A stretch of 64,000 bases of DNA from contig JAFQOW010000041.1 in NCBI GenBank assembly GCA_017412055.1, positions 174,713-238,712 on the forward strand, given 5' to 3'. The translations under genes were made by a program, and so were the position numbers. This DNA comes from Lachnospiraceae bacterium. Its GTDB lineage: Bacteria > Bacillota > Clostridia > Lachnospirales > Lachnospiraceae. This document shows, piece after piece, positions 1 through 8,583 of the stretch. How positions within the stretch are numbered: position 1 is the first letter of the stretch; every line of letters begins with the position of its first letter. The notes under the pieces are model-generated. The model worked only from the letters and a program-made list of their open reading frames with translations, was not told where the DNA came from and did no database searches.

Positions 1-251
1 ACTACCTTTTCAAGACCAATCTTGTGTGCTTCTTCAATCTTATGAACGAGCTCAGTTGTCTGTCTGTTAACTTCTTCATCAAGAGAAGTTTCAGCAGCAG
101 CTGTAGCAAGAGCAACTCTTTCAGCAACTTTAGATTCTACAAGTCTCTCAAATTCTTCCTTGAGAGCAGACAATGATTCCTCAGACAAATTCTTTACAAG
201 TGCCTCAGGAAGCAAATCTGCAATATTTTTTGTATTATCTTTACTGTTCAT
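1..251 (-). CDS. Prohead core scaffold protein (T4 gp22-like), partial
   Basis: The first 83 residues are present; the gene runs off the left edge. The sequence is acidic, strongly helical and charged (EEFERLVESKVAERVA, EEVNRQTTELVHKIEEAHK), as in T4 gp22 internal scaffolds. It lies just downstream of a gp21-type protease gene, the usual neighbour of gp22, where it would be degraded during head maturation. No sequence motif is diagnostic, so the call rests on composition and synteny. Confidence 0.6.
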   Translation of the reverse strand, partial: MNSKDNTKNIADLLPEALVKNLSEESLSALKEEFERLVESKVAERVALATAAAETSLDEEVNRQTTELVHKIEEAHKIGLEKV

Positions 252-261
252 TGTTAAAAAT

Positions 262-441
262 TTAAATTAATTCTTCTGTGCGTGCGACCTTGCGAATCTT
301 AGCACTGATACGATTATTTACCATCTCTTTAAGAGCACTAGTAGCGCTCTTCTTATCCTTATTAATAATACCATCAATGAAAGCAGTAGCTAAACGCTTT
401 GTCTGCTCATCAATAGCACTTCTTTTAGAAACTTTTGCCAT
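262..441 (-). CDS. Small basic prohead core protein candidate
   Basis: A 59-residue protein starting MAKVSKRSAIDEQ. The longer frame reaches back to 507 but lies inside the protease gene, so the ATG at 441, just after the protease stop, is preferred. It sits between protease and scaffold genes, where T4 keeps small core proteins such as gp67 and gp68. Homology is not visible; the role is inferred from position. Confidence 0.6.
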   Translation of the reverse strand: MAKVSKRSAIDEQTKRLATAFIDGIINKDKKSATSALKEMVNNRISAKIRKVARTEELI

Positions 442-448
442 AATAATT

Positions 449-1114
449 TTAATGTAATTTACGTAAGAACTCTTTAATCTGTTCGCAGAGATACTTATCA
501 ACCTCATGTCTTGGTAGATTAATAAGAGAATTCTCTAAATTCTCATAAACTTCTTCAAATCTATTATCCTTATTACAATACCACTGTTTACTTTCAAGAA
601 TACCTTCTACGAATGCACTCTGTGAAGAAGGGTCAGAAACAATATCGAATGTGCAAAGTCTAAGATTAGAAACAATACCCGTTTTTGGGTCAACGCTACC
701 AAGAGAGCGCGAAGATACACCGACTGTACCACCTGCTTCAATAATAATCTCAACTGTCTTACCTGTTTCAGTAGGAAGAATCTTTGACTTACCATAGAAA
801 ACATTACCGTCTTGTTTTAATTCGGTAATCATATGGCAAGCATTTTTAAGATTAATTTGTGGATATTCAGGGTGTTCAAGTTCACCATAAGCACGATTAC
901 GAGTTACATAGTTTTCATTAAACTCATTAATCTGTTGAGAAAGCTCCTCTAAAGGATAGATACGCTGATTACGATTGCGTCTGTTAGCCTCAGTGAACGG
1001 TCCTTTAATATAAAGAGTTTTTGGTGCGCCACTATTCTCTGACTCTTTTATAAACTCATAGTCACGAGTATCATATTGGCAATTCTCACCAATCAAATTT
1101 AAAGCTATAGCCAT
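449..1114 (-). CDS. Prohead maturation protease (T4 gp21 type)
   Basis: A 221-residue serine protease of the phage prohead class (peptidase S80-like). It has the GPFTEANRRNRNQRIYPLE region typical of gp21 proteins, GELEHPEYPQI carrying the likely catalytic His, and GVSSRSLGSVD carrying the likely catalytic Ser, followed by FDIVSDPSSQSAFVEG. It should cleave scaffold and capsid precursors inside the prohead. Head genes follow on both sides on the same strand. Confidence 0.9.
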   Translation of the reverse strand: MAIALNLIGENCQYDTRDYEFIKESENSGAPKTLYIKGPFTEANRRNRNQRIYPLEELSQQINEFNENYVTRNRAYGELEHPEYPQINLKNACHMITELKQDGNVFYGKSKILPTETGKTVEIIIEAGGTVGVSSRSLGSVDPKTGIVSNLRLCTFDIVSDPSSQSAFVEGILESKQWYCNKDNRFEEVYENLENSLINLPRHEVDKYLCEQIKEFLRKLH

Positions 1115-1126
1115 TATAATTTATAT

Positions 1127-1591
1127 TTAGTTGAAATTTAAGTCTTTTTCAGTTAAAATATGAAACTCACATCCCTTTTGACTCGCAAAATTACGTGCTG
1201 ATTCCCATTTAGACTGATTTTTTGCAAACTCTCTACATTCATTTAAGTATGTACTTTGTTTACGTCTCTTAGACCAAACTGGTTGTACTGTCTGCTTATA
1301 AGGTTTTAACTCTATTATAAATTTTTTAATTTCTTCCCCTACCTTAAAAATAACAAATATATCAATATAATATTTGTGCCATTTATTTTCAAAGAAATAT
1401 GGGACAACGATTTCTTCGCTGCCCCATTTTAAAACATTCGGATTATTATCTAAAATGCGAAAATAATTTAATTCTAAACCGGAGCGATAAATGGCGTATC
1501 CATCTTTACCAAAAAACTTTTCTTTATTTTTCGGAATATAAACTCCTTGTTTAAATTTTTTAGAGCGGCCATTTAAAGCAAGCTGTCCCAT
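1127..1591 (-). CDS. Head completion protein (T4 gp4-like)
   Basis: 154 residues with the gp4 signature spread along the chain: KFKQGVYIPKNKEKFFGKDG, IYRSGLELNYFRILDNNPNV, WGSEEIVVPYFF, YYIDIFVIFKVG, FIIELKPYKQT, KNQSKWESARNFA and FHILTEKDL. In T4, gp4 finishes filled heads before tail attachment, and the family has a nuclease-like D/E-ELKPYK core. The ATG overlaps the stop of the upstream gene by one base. Confidence 0.85.
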   Translation of the reverse strand: MGQLALNGRSKKFKQGVYIPKNKEKFFGKDGYAIYRSGLELNYFRILDNNPNVLKWGSEEIVVPYFFENKWHKYYIDIFVIFKVGEEIKKFIIELKPYKQTVQPVWSKRRKQSTYLNECREFAKNQSKWESARNFASQKGCEFHILTEKDLNFN

Positions 1592-1932
1592 TACTTAGAA
1601 AGAGCGTTATTAACAATTTTTGACCAAGACTCAACTAATTGTTCTTCAGCTACAGGTTTCTTGGTAAATTTATCTTTAATTTTATTCATTCCTGAAGTAG
1701 CAAGATGCTTTGCACCTGCTTGAACCGCTTTATTTTTAATAAGATCTTTGCCAGTATTAACTGCTGCCTTTACTGCACCTTTACCGAATTTCTTAATACC
1801 TGCTTTAGCAGCCTTTTTAAAGAGCTTTTTGCCGGCATACTTAAGAAGAGGTTTACCTACAGCACGAAGGACTGCGCCGCCTGCTGCGGCAACAACTGGA
1901 GCTATTTCATTAATTTGTTTCTTTTTAGACAT
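1591..1932 (-). CDS. Lys/Ala-rich basic protein in head module
   Basis: 113 residues, very basic, with an Ala/Gly/Lys-rich middle (VVAAAGGAVLRAVGKPLLKYAGKK) and an acidic tail EEQLVESWSKIVNNALSK. The C-terminal pattern resembles propeptides removed by a prohead protease. A class L promoter lies directly upstream. It could be an internal, DNA-binding head protein cut by the 449-1114 protease; no family was recognised. Confidence 0.75.
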   Translation of the reverse strand: MSKKKQINEIAPVVAAAGGAVLRAVGKPLLKYAGKKLFKKAAKAGIKKFGKGAVKAAVNTGKDLIKNKAVQAGAKHLATSGMNKIKDKFTKKPVAEEQLVESWSKIVNNALSK

Positions 1933-1946
1933 ATATTTTTATTTAG
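1933..1946 (-). promoter_or_regulatory. Class L (T4 late-like) promoter
   Basis: CCTAAATAAA lies 6 nt before the ATG at 1932. The arrangement matches TATAAATA late elements before other virion genes here and places the expected start of transcription at the start codon. Confidence 0.5.
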
Positions 1947-4075
1947 GTAGGTCTTACAAATGCACGTAAAGAGCTAAGTCTAGGTTGCAGCTTCATTACC
2001 TTTTTATATGCGGTTTCTAAGAACTTAGCTTGTTGCTTTTTAGTTGCTCTAGGAATAGAAGTATCATTATCAAATTCATCCTTCAAACGTTGCATATCAG
2101 CAAGAAAACGAGGAAGCTCTTTCTGATATACTAATTCATAATGTATCTTGGCGTCAGGAGCCTTAAGAAGTTCATAAACCTTTTCACGTTTAACAAATCC
2201 TGTAAGCATCTTAAGGAATTCAGCAATTCTATTAAAGAATGCATCTTGTGATTTCCAATATTCCTTTTTCTTCTCTGCCCAATTGAAATTAGTGGCACCA
2301 TACTTTTGTCCATTTATTTCAAATACAATACCTTCTACTTCAGAATCGCTTAATCCTAAAACTGAACCCTTCTTTCTGATTTCACGAGAAAATGCATCAG
2401 CAATAGCCATTTGCAATTCTTTAAAGTGTTTCTTACATTCCTTAGTAAGCAGTACAGCAGGTTCTTCAAAGATACGATTCATCATATCTGTATCATAATC
2501 AATTTCTAATGTAATTTCTCCTGACCATGCAAAATTAGAATCGTCATAAATTTTAAATTCTGGGTTAGAAAGACCCTTAAATGCTTTCACAATTTGTTTC
2601 TTAACATTTGATTCAAGTTTCATTAACTGACCATCTGGGGTAATTCCTGAAACGTCAAAAACAACCATAGCACCAATTCTACCCATTTTCTTAGAATCAT
2701 ACTTTGTTGCTACAAATGTAATACCGGAATCATCATCAATAATGCCTTCATCGTTTACATAGAAAAGTTCGCCTGTAATTTTATACCAGGTATTAGCAGA
2801 TTTTGCTATTTGTAAAAGATTATTTGCTTCTTGATTTTGGAAATAAAGAAGTGTTTCCCTAAATGATTCTTGACGTGTTGCTCCAGGATTAAAGATAACT
2901 CCTGAATAAGAAGATTCAATACCAATTTTTCCATCATAGCATACTAATCTTACACCCTGTCCATCCGCCTTTTCTGATGCATTAAACTCGCTAAGGTCAA
3001 ACTTTTTAGAAGAAGTTACTCCTGCATCTTTAAGAGCTTGTAAAAACTCAACAAATTCACTGGCTTTCATCTGGTGAATCTTTGTCATTGATTTACGAGG
3101 ACTATCAAATGTAGTGGCGGTTCTTTCATTTAATGGACTTTGTACATACTCATCAAAGTATGGAGGATAATCAATACCAGATTTAGTAAGAGATTTGATT
3201 GCATTTTTTACAATTGATTTACGTTTATCTGGATATGGAAACTCAGGAGACATCATTGCATCCCAGATTTCCTTTGCACTAATTAAATTTTTAGTAGATG
3301 CATTGGGCCCAAAAAACAACTTAGCAATAGCTTCAGGATTATCTTCAATAAGTTTACGTCCAATCGTCCATTTATTGGCTTTGCGTTTACCAGTTTTAGG
3401 AGAAAGGTAACTTTGTTTAATTCGATAAAGGCCTTTCATTCCATTAAAAATAGTACGTTCAAACTCAAGATCTTCTATTTCGCCAGTAAGTTCATTAGCT
3501 TGTTGTTTAAGAGCTTTATAGTCAATTTCATTTGCAATCCAGTAAAGAAGCTCACCTCTAACGGCACCTTTATATTGTTCTACACTTTGGTGAGGAGAAG
3601 CCATACCCCAGGCAGTCATCTTAAGATTATCAGATGGCATAATATCTAGTTGAACAACTTCACCATCCTGCTTACCATCAACACTTTCAATCGGCCAACC
3701 AATAGAAACGATACCTAAACCTTTAAGGAAATTAAACTCATATCCTAAACGCTCAGCCGTATGAATTAAAAAATCATAAAATTCTTTGGTATCTTTAAGA
3801 CGGTTTACTTTCATAATAAGCTGCTTATCTACAGCTAAGTCAACATCACCACTGGTACCACCTGGAAGTTTTTTACCTGTTGAACCAAGAAGAGCAGTGT
3901 TATTTTGTCGAATACCTAATAATGGAAGTAATTTCTTATATACAACTTCCATAGTAGCTGCTACGTTTTCTTGATTAATACGAGAAGCATTGCTGATAGC
4001 ATTTCCGCCTTCAGTAATTAAAACGGTCTTAGTAGCTGGTTTATTTAAAATTTTAAAGAGCTCACCAATTAGCAT
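1943..4075 (-). CDS. Fusion of pol-beta-type nucleotidyltransferase and nucleic-acid ligase domain
   Basis: 710 residues. The N-terminal third has a minimal nucleotidyltransferase core: LLGSTGKKLPGG (about residues 63-74) followed by SGDVDLAVD with the metal-binding Asp pair. The central and C-terminal parts carry covalent nucleotidyltransferase (ligase) motifs: EKADGQGVRL (motif I, lysine nucleophile), YKITGELFYV (motif III), EGIVFEI (motif IV) and NWAEKKKEYW (motif V-like). It would join or modify nucleic acid ends. It lies at the promoter end of the head module, so it may act during packaging or be carried in the virion. No name fits the fusion. Confidence 0.7.
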   Translation of the reverse strand: MLIGELFKILNKPATKTVLITEGGNAISNASRINQENVAATMEVVYKKLLPLLGIRQNNTALLGSTGKKLPGGTSGDVDLAVDKQLIMKVNRLKDTKEFYDFLIHTAERLGYEFNFLKGLGIVSIGWPIESVDGKQDGEVVQLDIMPSDNLKMTAWGMASPHQSVEQYKGAVRGELLYWIANEIDYKALKQQANELTGEIEDLEFERTIFNGMKGLYRIKQSYLSPKTGKRKANKWTIGRKLIEDNPEAIAKLFFGPNASTKNLISAKEIWDAMMSPEFPYPDKRKSIVKNAIKSLTKSGIDYPPYFDEYVQSPLNERTATTFDSPRKSMTKIHQMKASEFVEFLQALKDAGVTSSKKFDLSEFNASEKADGQGVRLVCYDGKIGIESSYSGVIFNPGATRQESFRETLLYFQNQEANNLLQIAKSANTWYKITGELFYVNDEGIIDDDSGITFVATKYDSKKMGRIGAMVVFDVSGITPDGQLMKLESNVKKQIVKAFKGLSNPEFKIYDDSNFAWSGEITLEIDYDTDMMNRIFEEPAVLLTKECKKHFKELQMAIADAFSREIRKKGSVLGLSDSEVEGIVFEINGQKYGATNFNWAEKKKEYWKSQDAFFNRIAEFLKMLTGFVKREKVYELLKAPDAKIHYELVYQKELPRFLADMQRLKDEFDNDTSIPRATKKQQAKFLETAYKKVMKLQPRLSSLRAFVRPT

Positions 4076-4100
4076 ACAAGTTTTATTTAATTAAGATAAT

Positions 4101-4131
4101 TAAAAAACCCCGAAGAATTAACTTCGGGGTT
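4101..4131 (-). terminator. Rho-independent terminator
   Basis: Stem CCCCGAAG/CTTCGGGG (4108-4115 with 4122-4129), followed on the minus strand by a T run. It ends the 4153-5786 transcript ahead of the head module. Confidence 0.85.
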
Positions 4132-4152
4132 AAACAGACATAGAAAGAAAGT

Positions 4153-4527
4153 TTATTCAGTAATACCAATTAAATTTATTAAACGCTCTATTTTGTCATG
4201 GTCTTCTGATACTACTTCCATATAATCAAATTTAGTAATATGGGCCATATAAAAGCGCTCTTCATCATTATAATCCCTAAAATAACGTCCAGTCTTATCA
4301 GCAAATTTATTATTAAGAAAATCACGTGCTATACTAATAAGTTTACAGCAAGACTTCAAATCATCATTAATAACATAAATCTTAAGATATTGAAGAATGC
4401 CATTATTAATCATTTCGATACAATCGTGAGCTTCTTCGCGGGTATATGTTAAATTTTTGATAATTTTAGAATATGCAGTGACAAACTCCCAAAGAGATAC
4501 TCTATATGTTCCTTTTAATACTCGCAT
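4153..4527 (-). CDS. Hypothetical protein
   Basis: 124 residues, mixed helical, with two Cys-containing stretches (DLKSCCKLISIARDF). No recognised domain. GTAAATAAAC lies before the ATG as a weak class L element, and the gene is followed by a strong terminator. Confidence 0.7.
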   Translation of the reverse strand: MRVLKGTYRVSLWEFVTAYSKIIKNLTYTREEAHDCIEMINNGILQYLKIYVINDDLKSCCKLISIARDFLNNKFADKTGRYFRDYNDEERFYMAHITKFDYMEVVSEDHDKIERLINLIGITE

Positions 4528-4542
4528 TGTAATGTTTATTTA

Positions 4543-4719
4543 CTAAAATATCTTAGATACTAAATGACTAAATCCTTGATATATTAAACCTAATGACATA
4601 ATTTCACAAAGAATAAAGCCGCTAACAGTATATAACAATTCAATCTTCCCAAGAATGGAGCTTTCACTCCATTCTTTAGAAAAATCAATATCAGTTAAAA
4701 ACCAAATTATAGAGTTCAT
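4543..4719 (-). CDS. Small membrane protein (58 aa)
   Basis: An open frame starting MNSIIWFLTDIDF; the ATG overlaps the upstream TAA as TAATG, so translation is probably coupled. One likely membrane segment (LLYTVSGFILCEIMSLGLIY). It fills the gap between two clear genes. Function unknown. Confidence 0.6.
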   Translation of the reverse strand: MNSIIWFLTDIDFSKEWSESSILGKIELLYTVSGFILCEIMSLGLIYQGFSHLVSKIF

Positions 4720-5786
4720 TACTCTTCCTTTAAGTTATTAAAAACATTAGAAATACCGCAAGACTCAGAATCTATAATCGTACCATTTTTCATATAGGTA
4801 ATACGAATAATATATGTCTTATCTTCATTAGTAATGACAAGATTCTTTCGGTTACAGTCCCAGGTTACAGAGCCATTAATAAAATCATCAGGCTTTACAA
4901 TACTATAAACACCCTTCTTATCAGAACCACCTGCACTGAAATAATAGTATTTCTGCTCGTCTTTCCATTCAGATGTATCAAATACAAAACTATATTTATT
5001 TGTAGACTTAGTTGTTGTAGATTCATCTTCGTGGGTGAAAGAACGAGATACATTAAACACAATTCGATGAGAAGAATCCTTATTAACCCACTTATCAGTT
5101 AAACTCAAAGCTACCTGAATTTTAGCCAACTTTGCGTAAGGTTCAGGAAGTACGGTTTTCTCTTCTAGTGGCTGGATAACAGTCTGAGGCATCATTGGAG
5201 GAGGATTATTAATGTAGTCAGGTTCATGAGTAATCTTTTCTTCAGGAACATCATGCTTATTAATCTTATCCTTAATCTTATTAAGTAAGCTCATCGTGTT
5301 AGACTCAATACCAGTGCCAGATGCCTCAGTATCATAGCAATTGTGAACTAACTTACATACACTAAGACCCTTAATTGCAACGAAAGGAGTAAATTTAGGA
5401 CTACCAGTATTAGTTTCGGAGAACTTAATAATATAAGACGGAATAGGTGTATTACCAAAATCATAGAAAGGCATTCGAGAATTCAATACCCACTTATTAG
5501 ATACATCAATATCAACTGCAAGCTGATAATCGCACACAATTCCGAGAATACCAAACTGAACACGAACAGTATGCTCACCAATCGGAGTAGCACCAATAAA
5601 CTTATCAGTGAGAATCATATTACCATCTTCGGTAACAAACTCAATTAGATGCTTGTTATCATAAACTCGCTTCAAAGAATCAATAGTTTCTGCGCTAGCA
5701 GTATACTGCTTAACTGCAGTATAAACTTCCTGAAGCTCACCGACATTCATAGATGCCAAAAGACGAATTAATTCATTTTTATCCAT
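4719..5786 (-). CDS. Hypothetical protein, two-part with proline-rich linker
   Basis: 355 residues. A helical N-terminus (MDKNELIRLLASMN) leads to a beta-rich first half, a proline-rich linker around NNPPPMMPQTV, and a beta-rich second half. This looks like a virion or surface-exposed protein, but no family is recognised. A variant promoter box TTAGAAC (about 5810-5817) lies upstream. Confidence 0.7.
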   Translation of the reverse strand: MDKNELIRLLASMNVGELQEVYTAVKQYTASAETIDSLKRVYDNKHLIEFVTEDGNMILTDKFIGATPIGEHTVRVQFGILGIVCDYQLAVDIDVSNKWVLNSRMPFYDFGNTPIPSYIIKFSETNTGSPKFTPFVAIKGLSVCKLVHNCYDTEASGTGIESNTMSLLNKIKDKINKHDVPEEKITHEPDYINNPPPMMPQTVIQPLEEKTVLPEPYAKLAKIQVALSLTDKWVNKDSSHRIVFNVSRSFTHEDESTTTKSTNKYSFVFDTSEWKDEQKYYYFSAGGSDKKGVYSIVKPDDFINGSVTWDCNRKNLVITNEDKTYIIRITYMKNGTIIDSESCGISNVFNNLKEE

Positions 5787-5819
5787 ATAATTTTAATATA
5801 AAATAGTTCTAAAATAATT

Positions 5820-6599
5820 TTAAGCAATTCTCATAATTTTCTGTTTAGGTACTATCTTCAGATGTATAACCCCATCATCAGACCAATTATCCCAAACAAA
5901 TTTCGTGTCTTTTTCAAAATGATAATGACCACAATACCAACGCTTAGGACGATAACGTCTAAGAATCCCTCGTAATAGTTTCTGTTCATTATCTAAATCC
6001 TGGACAAGAAAACCATCCTTCAAGTAACGTTCACAACCGGTTTGCTGCTCTTTGAATATATCATTATGTACAGGTCCAGTGTGTCCGATAATAAAGTCAA
6101 TATTCTTTAATCCTTCACCATAATCAATAAAGTCAGGTGGAAGCTCAACTTTATCATATTCAGGCCAGTAATTAATACCTTCTTTAAGGTCCACACGATT
6201 AAGTGTAACAGCGCCAGAAAGAGCAATACCTACATTACCATTGATAGAAATACGTGTATGACTTCCTATCGGTCGGAAGGAAAGGAACTTGTTCCAGAAA
6301 GGAAGATTATCTCCAACACCTAAATCAAACATTTCAGATTCCCAAAGTTTCGGGTTATCATGGTTGCCTCGGATTACATATGAATTAATATTACGTTCAT
6401 AAAGCATCTTATCCAATTTCTTGAACTGATTATAAGCAGTTTCTTCATCTCGAAAATCCATATCACCAAGGAAGATAAAGGTGCAATCTTTCAGCGATTC
6501 ATCACTTTCAAGCTGCTCTTTAAAAACTTTATAGTTTGTATGTAAATCCCCAACGAGATAAAGGGGTTCATTGTCTATTTTGATATTCTTTATCAGCAT
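5820..6599 (-). CDS. Calcineurin-like metallophosphoesterase
   Basis: 259 residues with the five metallophosphoesterase motifs in order: GDLHTN, FLGDMDFRD, IRGNHDN, IIGHTGP and CGHYHFEKD. It is a soluble dinuclear-metal hydrolase acting on phosphoester substrates; phage members include nucleotide and RNA 2',3'-phosphodiesterase types. The substrate cannot be read. The ATG lies at the foot of the upstream terminator hairpin. Confidence 0.88.
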   Translation of the reverse strand: MLIKNIKIDNEPLYLVGDLHTNYKVFKEQLESDESLKDCTFIFLGDMDFRDEETAYNQFKKLDKMLYERNINSYVIRGNHDNPKLWESEMFDLGVGDNLPFWNKFLSFRPIGSHTRISINGNVGIALSGAVTLNRVDLKEGINYWPEYDKVELPPDFIDYGEGLKNIDFIIGHTGPVHNDIFKEQQTGCERYLKDGFLVQDLDNEQKLLRGILRRYRPKRWYCGHYHFEKDTKFVWDNWSDDGVIHLKIVPKQKIMRIA

Positions 6600-6602
6600 A
6601 AA

Positions 6603-6626
6603 ATAAAAATCCCCTTTCGGGGATTT
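6603..6626 (-). terminator. Terminator directly before the phosphoesterase start
   Basis: AAATCCCC/GGGGATTT with a TTTC loop, T-rich on the minus strand. The T tract runs into the phosphoesterase ATG at 6599, so that gene must be read from readthrough or a promoter within the hairpin. Confidence 0.8.
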
Positions 6627-6647
6627 AATAATTTAGTTTTTATTTGT

Positions 6648-7403
6648 TTAGAATCGAACAACTACACGAGTAGTATTACCATTCACAGTGCGCTCAATCT
6701 TCGGAGTACAACCAGTAGAATTAACAGTTACATTAGGAGTAACATTAGTCTCTGGCTTAGCCTCTTCTGCAGGAGCAGGTGTAGCTGGCTTAGCAATCTC
6801 AGGAGCCGGTGGAGCAGATACTTCAGGCTGTGTCATCGGTGTATTACTATGCCAATGACCACCACGAATAGCATCGTTCACAGCATCATTTCGACGCTCC
6901 GCCTGACCACGTTCCCATTCGGCCTGCTTAGCAGCCTCTTCGGCCTGAAGGACCTGAGTACGAGCATTAGCATCGGCTGTCGTACGAGCAACATCAGCAT
7001 CAGCACTTGCCTTAGTAGTCGTAGCGGCCGCCTCAGCTTCAGTTCGAACACGACTATTAGCAGCATCAGTCTCAGCTCTCAAAAGTTCAAGATGACGTTC
7101 ATGCTCATCTTCAGCCTTGCTGGAAGCCTTAAAATCAGCGCTTACCTCACTGCACCACTTGCTTACTGAATTGAAGGTATTGGTAATAACACCACCAAAA
7201 ATCCACCAACCAATAAGAGCAAGAAGAGCCCACTTAATGAAAGTTCGACACTTCCACACTAGATAACAGAAGCCAACGAGAATAAGTGTTACAAGAACCT
7301 TACCAAAGATTCGTGGGCTCTGTGCTTCAGCGAGCTCCTTCTGAAGTTCAGCAACTCGCTTCTCAAGGTACGCAATGCGTTCTGTATCAGTTTTATCAGC
7401 CAT
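6648..7403 (-). CDS. Membrane-anchored coiled-coil protein with proline-rich tail
   Basis: 251 residues: an N-terminal coiled coil (TERIAYLEKRVAELQKELAE), two membrane spans (VLVTLILVGFCYLVW and WALLALIGWWIFGGVI), an alanine/acid-rich coiled coil with heptads through EAAATTTKASADADVA, a Pro/Ala linker, and a beta-like tail ending NGNTTRVVVRF. The tail belongs loosely to the C-terminal tail family seen at 15-18 kb and 32-34 kb. Possibly a spanin- or envelope-associated scaffold; function unknown. Confidence 0.75.
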   Translation of the reverse strand: MADKTDTERIAYLEKRVAELQKELAEAQSPRIFGKVLVTLILVGFCYLVWKCRTFIKWALLALIGWWIFGGVITNTFNSVSKWCSEVSADFKASSKAEDEHERHLELLRAETDAANSRVRTEAEAAATTTKASADADVARTTADANARTQVLQAEEAAKQAEWERGQAERRNDAVNDAIRGGHWHSNTPMTQPEVSAPPAPEIAKPATPAPAEEAKPETNVTPNVTVNSTGCTPKIERTVNGNTTRVVVRF

Positions 7404-7410
7404 AAATTAA

Positions 7411-7620
7411 TTACTTATTATCAGTATTATCCTTTACTTCCTTAATCACCTTATTTACAAGATAACCTGTACCATAAAGAGCAGCGGCAAGACAAAGTAG
7501 TGTAAAACTAAACTTACCAGTCTCCTTATAATTCAGGGTGAAATAATCGCTCGCATCAAATTCCTTAATGGACGCTACGAGCTCTTCTGCTTTACGTTTA
7601 ATGCAATCGTAGTTAATCAT
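7411..7620 (-). CDS. Small single-span membrane protein
   Basis: 69 residues with one membrane helix (FTLLCLAAALYGTGYLV) and charged ends. It lies in a row of small membrane proteins upstream of the 6648-7403 coiled-coil gene; perhaps a holin-size partner, but unproven. Confidence 0.65.
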   Translation of the reverse strand: MINYDCIKRKAEELVASIKEFDASDYFTLNYKETGKFSFTLLCLAAALYGTGYLVNKVIKEVKDNTDNK

Positions 7621-7649
7621 ATTTTTAATTGGTATACTTTATTATTATA

Positions 7650-7886
7650 TCAGTTCTGTTTAAAAAATACAGGTTTATTTTGTTCTTCGTATATTTTTTT
7701 ACATCTCATAGATGCTTGAGAAACGAGTAGAAAAATAGAACCTATTATTGTTAAAAATGTTAAAGCTCTTATAATTGCTTCTTTAGGAAATGGAAGTTCA
7801 TCCTCCTCAGTATTAGAAATTTTTATTAAAAAACAAAGAGCCAAAGTTAATATAAAAATTCCTATCCAATATAATAGCCACAACAT
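7650..7886 (-). CDS. Small two-span membrane protein
   Basis: 78 residues with helices WLLYWIGIFILTLALCFLI and ALTFLTIIGSIFLLVS separated by an acidic loop. The size and topology are holin-like. The ATG overlaps the end of the upstream gene at 7886, so they are translationally coupled. Confidence 0.65.
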   Translation of the reverse strand: MLWLLYWIGIFILTLALCFLIKISNTEEDELPFPKEAIIRALTFLTIIGSIFLLVSQASMRCKKIYEEQNKPVFFKQN

Positions 7887-8500
7887 TACAATAGTTCAAG
7901 GGGGTTAGATACAAAATTATATATTAGACTTCTGTCAACTTTATAAGGTTTACCTGCTATTATCTGATTATCTTGCAAAATAAATCTAATAAACCCATCT
8001 GAGCAAAAGTCTACTCGCTTTAAATCATTAATAGAAAATTTAATAGGTTTAAACTCAGCATCTGGGTGTAAAATATTATTTTCCAAATCCATACTTCCCA
8101 TATCTAAGGTATATGGAAAAAAATCGCCGCAAGAACACCAACTCCCTAGCCAACCAAGAGGAGGATGATTATTCCACTTCTCCCATACTTCACTTAAGCT
8201 AAGAAGTCTTTCGTCATCCCTTTCATTTACAAAATGAAAAAGATAAGAACCTGTTTGTTTAATATAACTATCTAATTTATTTTTAAAATCAGTTATCTCA
8301 AATAACGAAAGAATAATATCATAACCTGCATAACCTCGTTCTCTAGCTACTCGGTATGCTTTAGATTCTAATTCTGATTCTTCTTTCTGAGAAAGCGTTA
8401 TATTATTATTGTCTACATAATCCAAAAATAAATCATAAAATTCATCTCTATGATACTTTCGTTTTTCTAATGTATCAATAAACTTATCAGCCAAATCCAT
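7886..8500 (-). CDS. Hypothetical protein
   Basis: 204 residues, soluble. Acidic helical N-terminus, a tryptophan-rich centre (EVWEKWNNHPPLGWLGSWCSCGDF) and a beta-rich C-terminus. No known domain recognised. TATAATATATG stands immediately before the coding start. Confidence 0.65.
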   Translation of the reverse strand: MDLADKFIDTLEKRKYHRDEFYDLFLDYVDNNNITLSQKEESELESKAYRVARERGYAGYDIILSLFEITDFKNKLDSYIKQTGSYLFHFVNERDDERLLSLSEVWEKWNNHPPLGWLGSWCSCGDFFPYTLDMGSMDLENNILHPDAEFKPIKFSINDLKRVDFCSDGFIRFILQDNQIIAGKPYKVDRSLIYNFVSNPLELL

Positions 8501-8527
8501 ATATTATACTTTTATATATGTTCTAAT

Positions 8528-8563
8528 AAAAAAGAAGGTACAAAAACCTGTACCTTCTTTTTT
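8528..8563. terminator. Bidirectional-looking terminator
   Basis: GAAGGTACA/TGTACCTTC with flanking A and T runs (8528-8542 with 8549-8563). It separates the adhesin-like genes from the membrane-protein cluster. Confidence 0.85.
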
Positions 8564-8583
8564 TTATTGTTATAAAAAAACTT

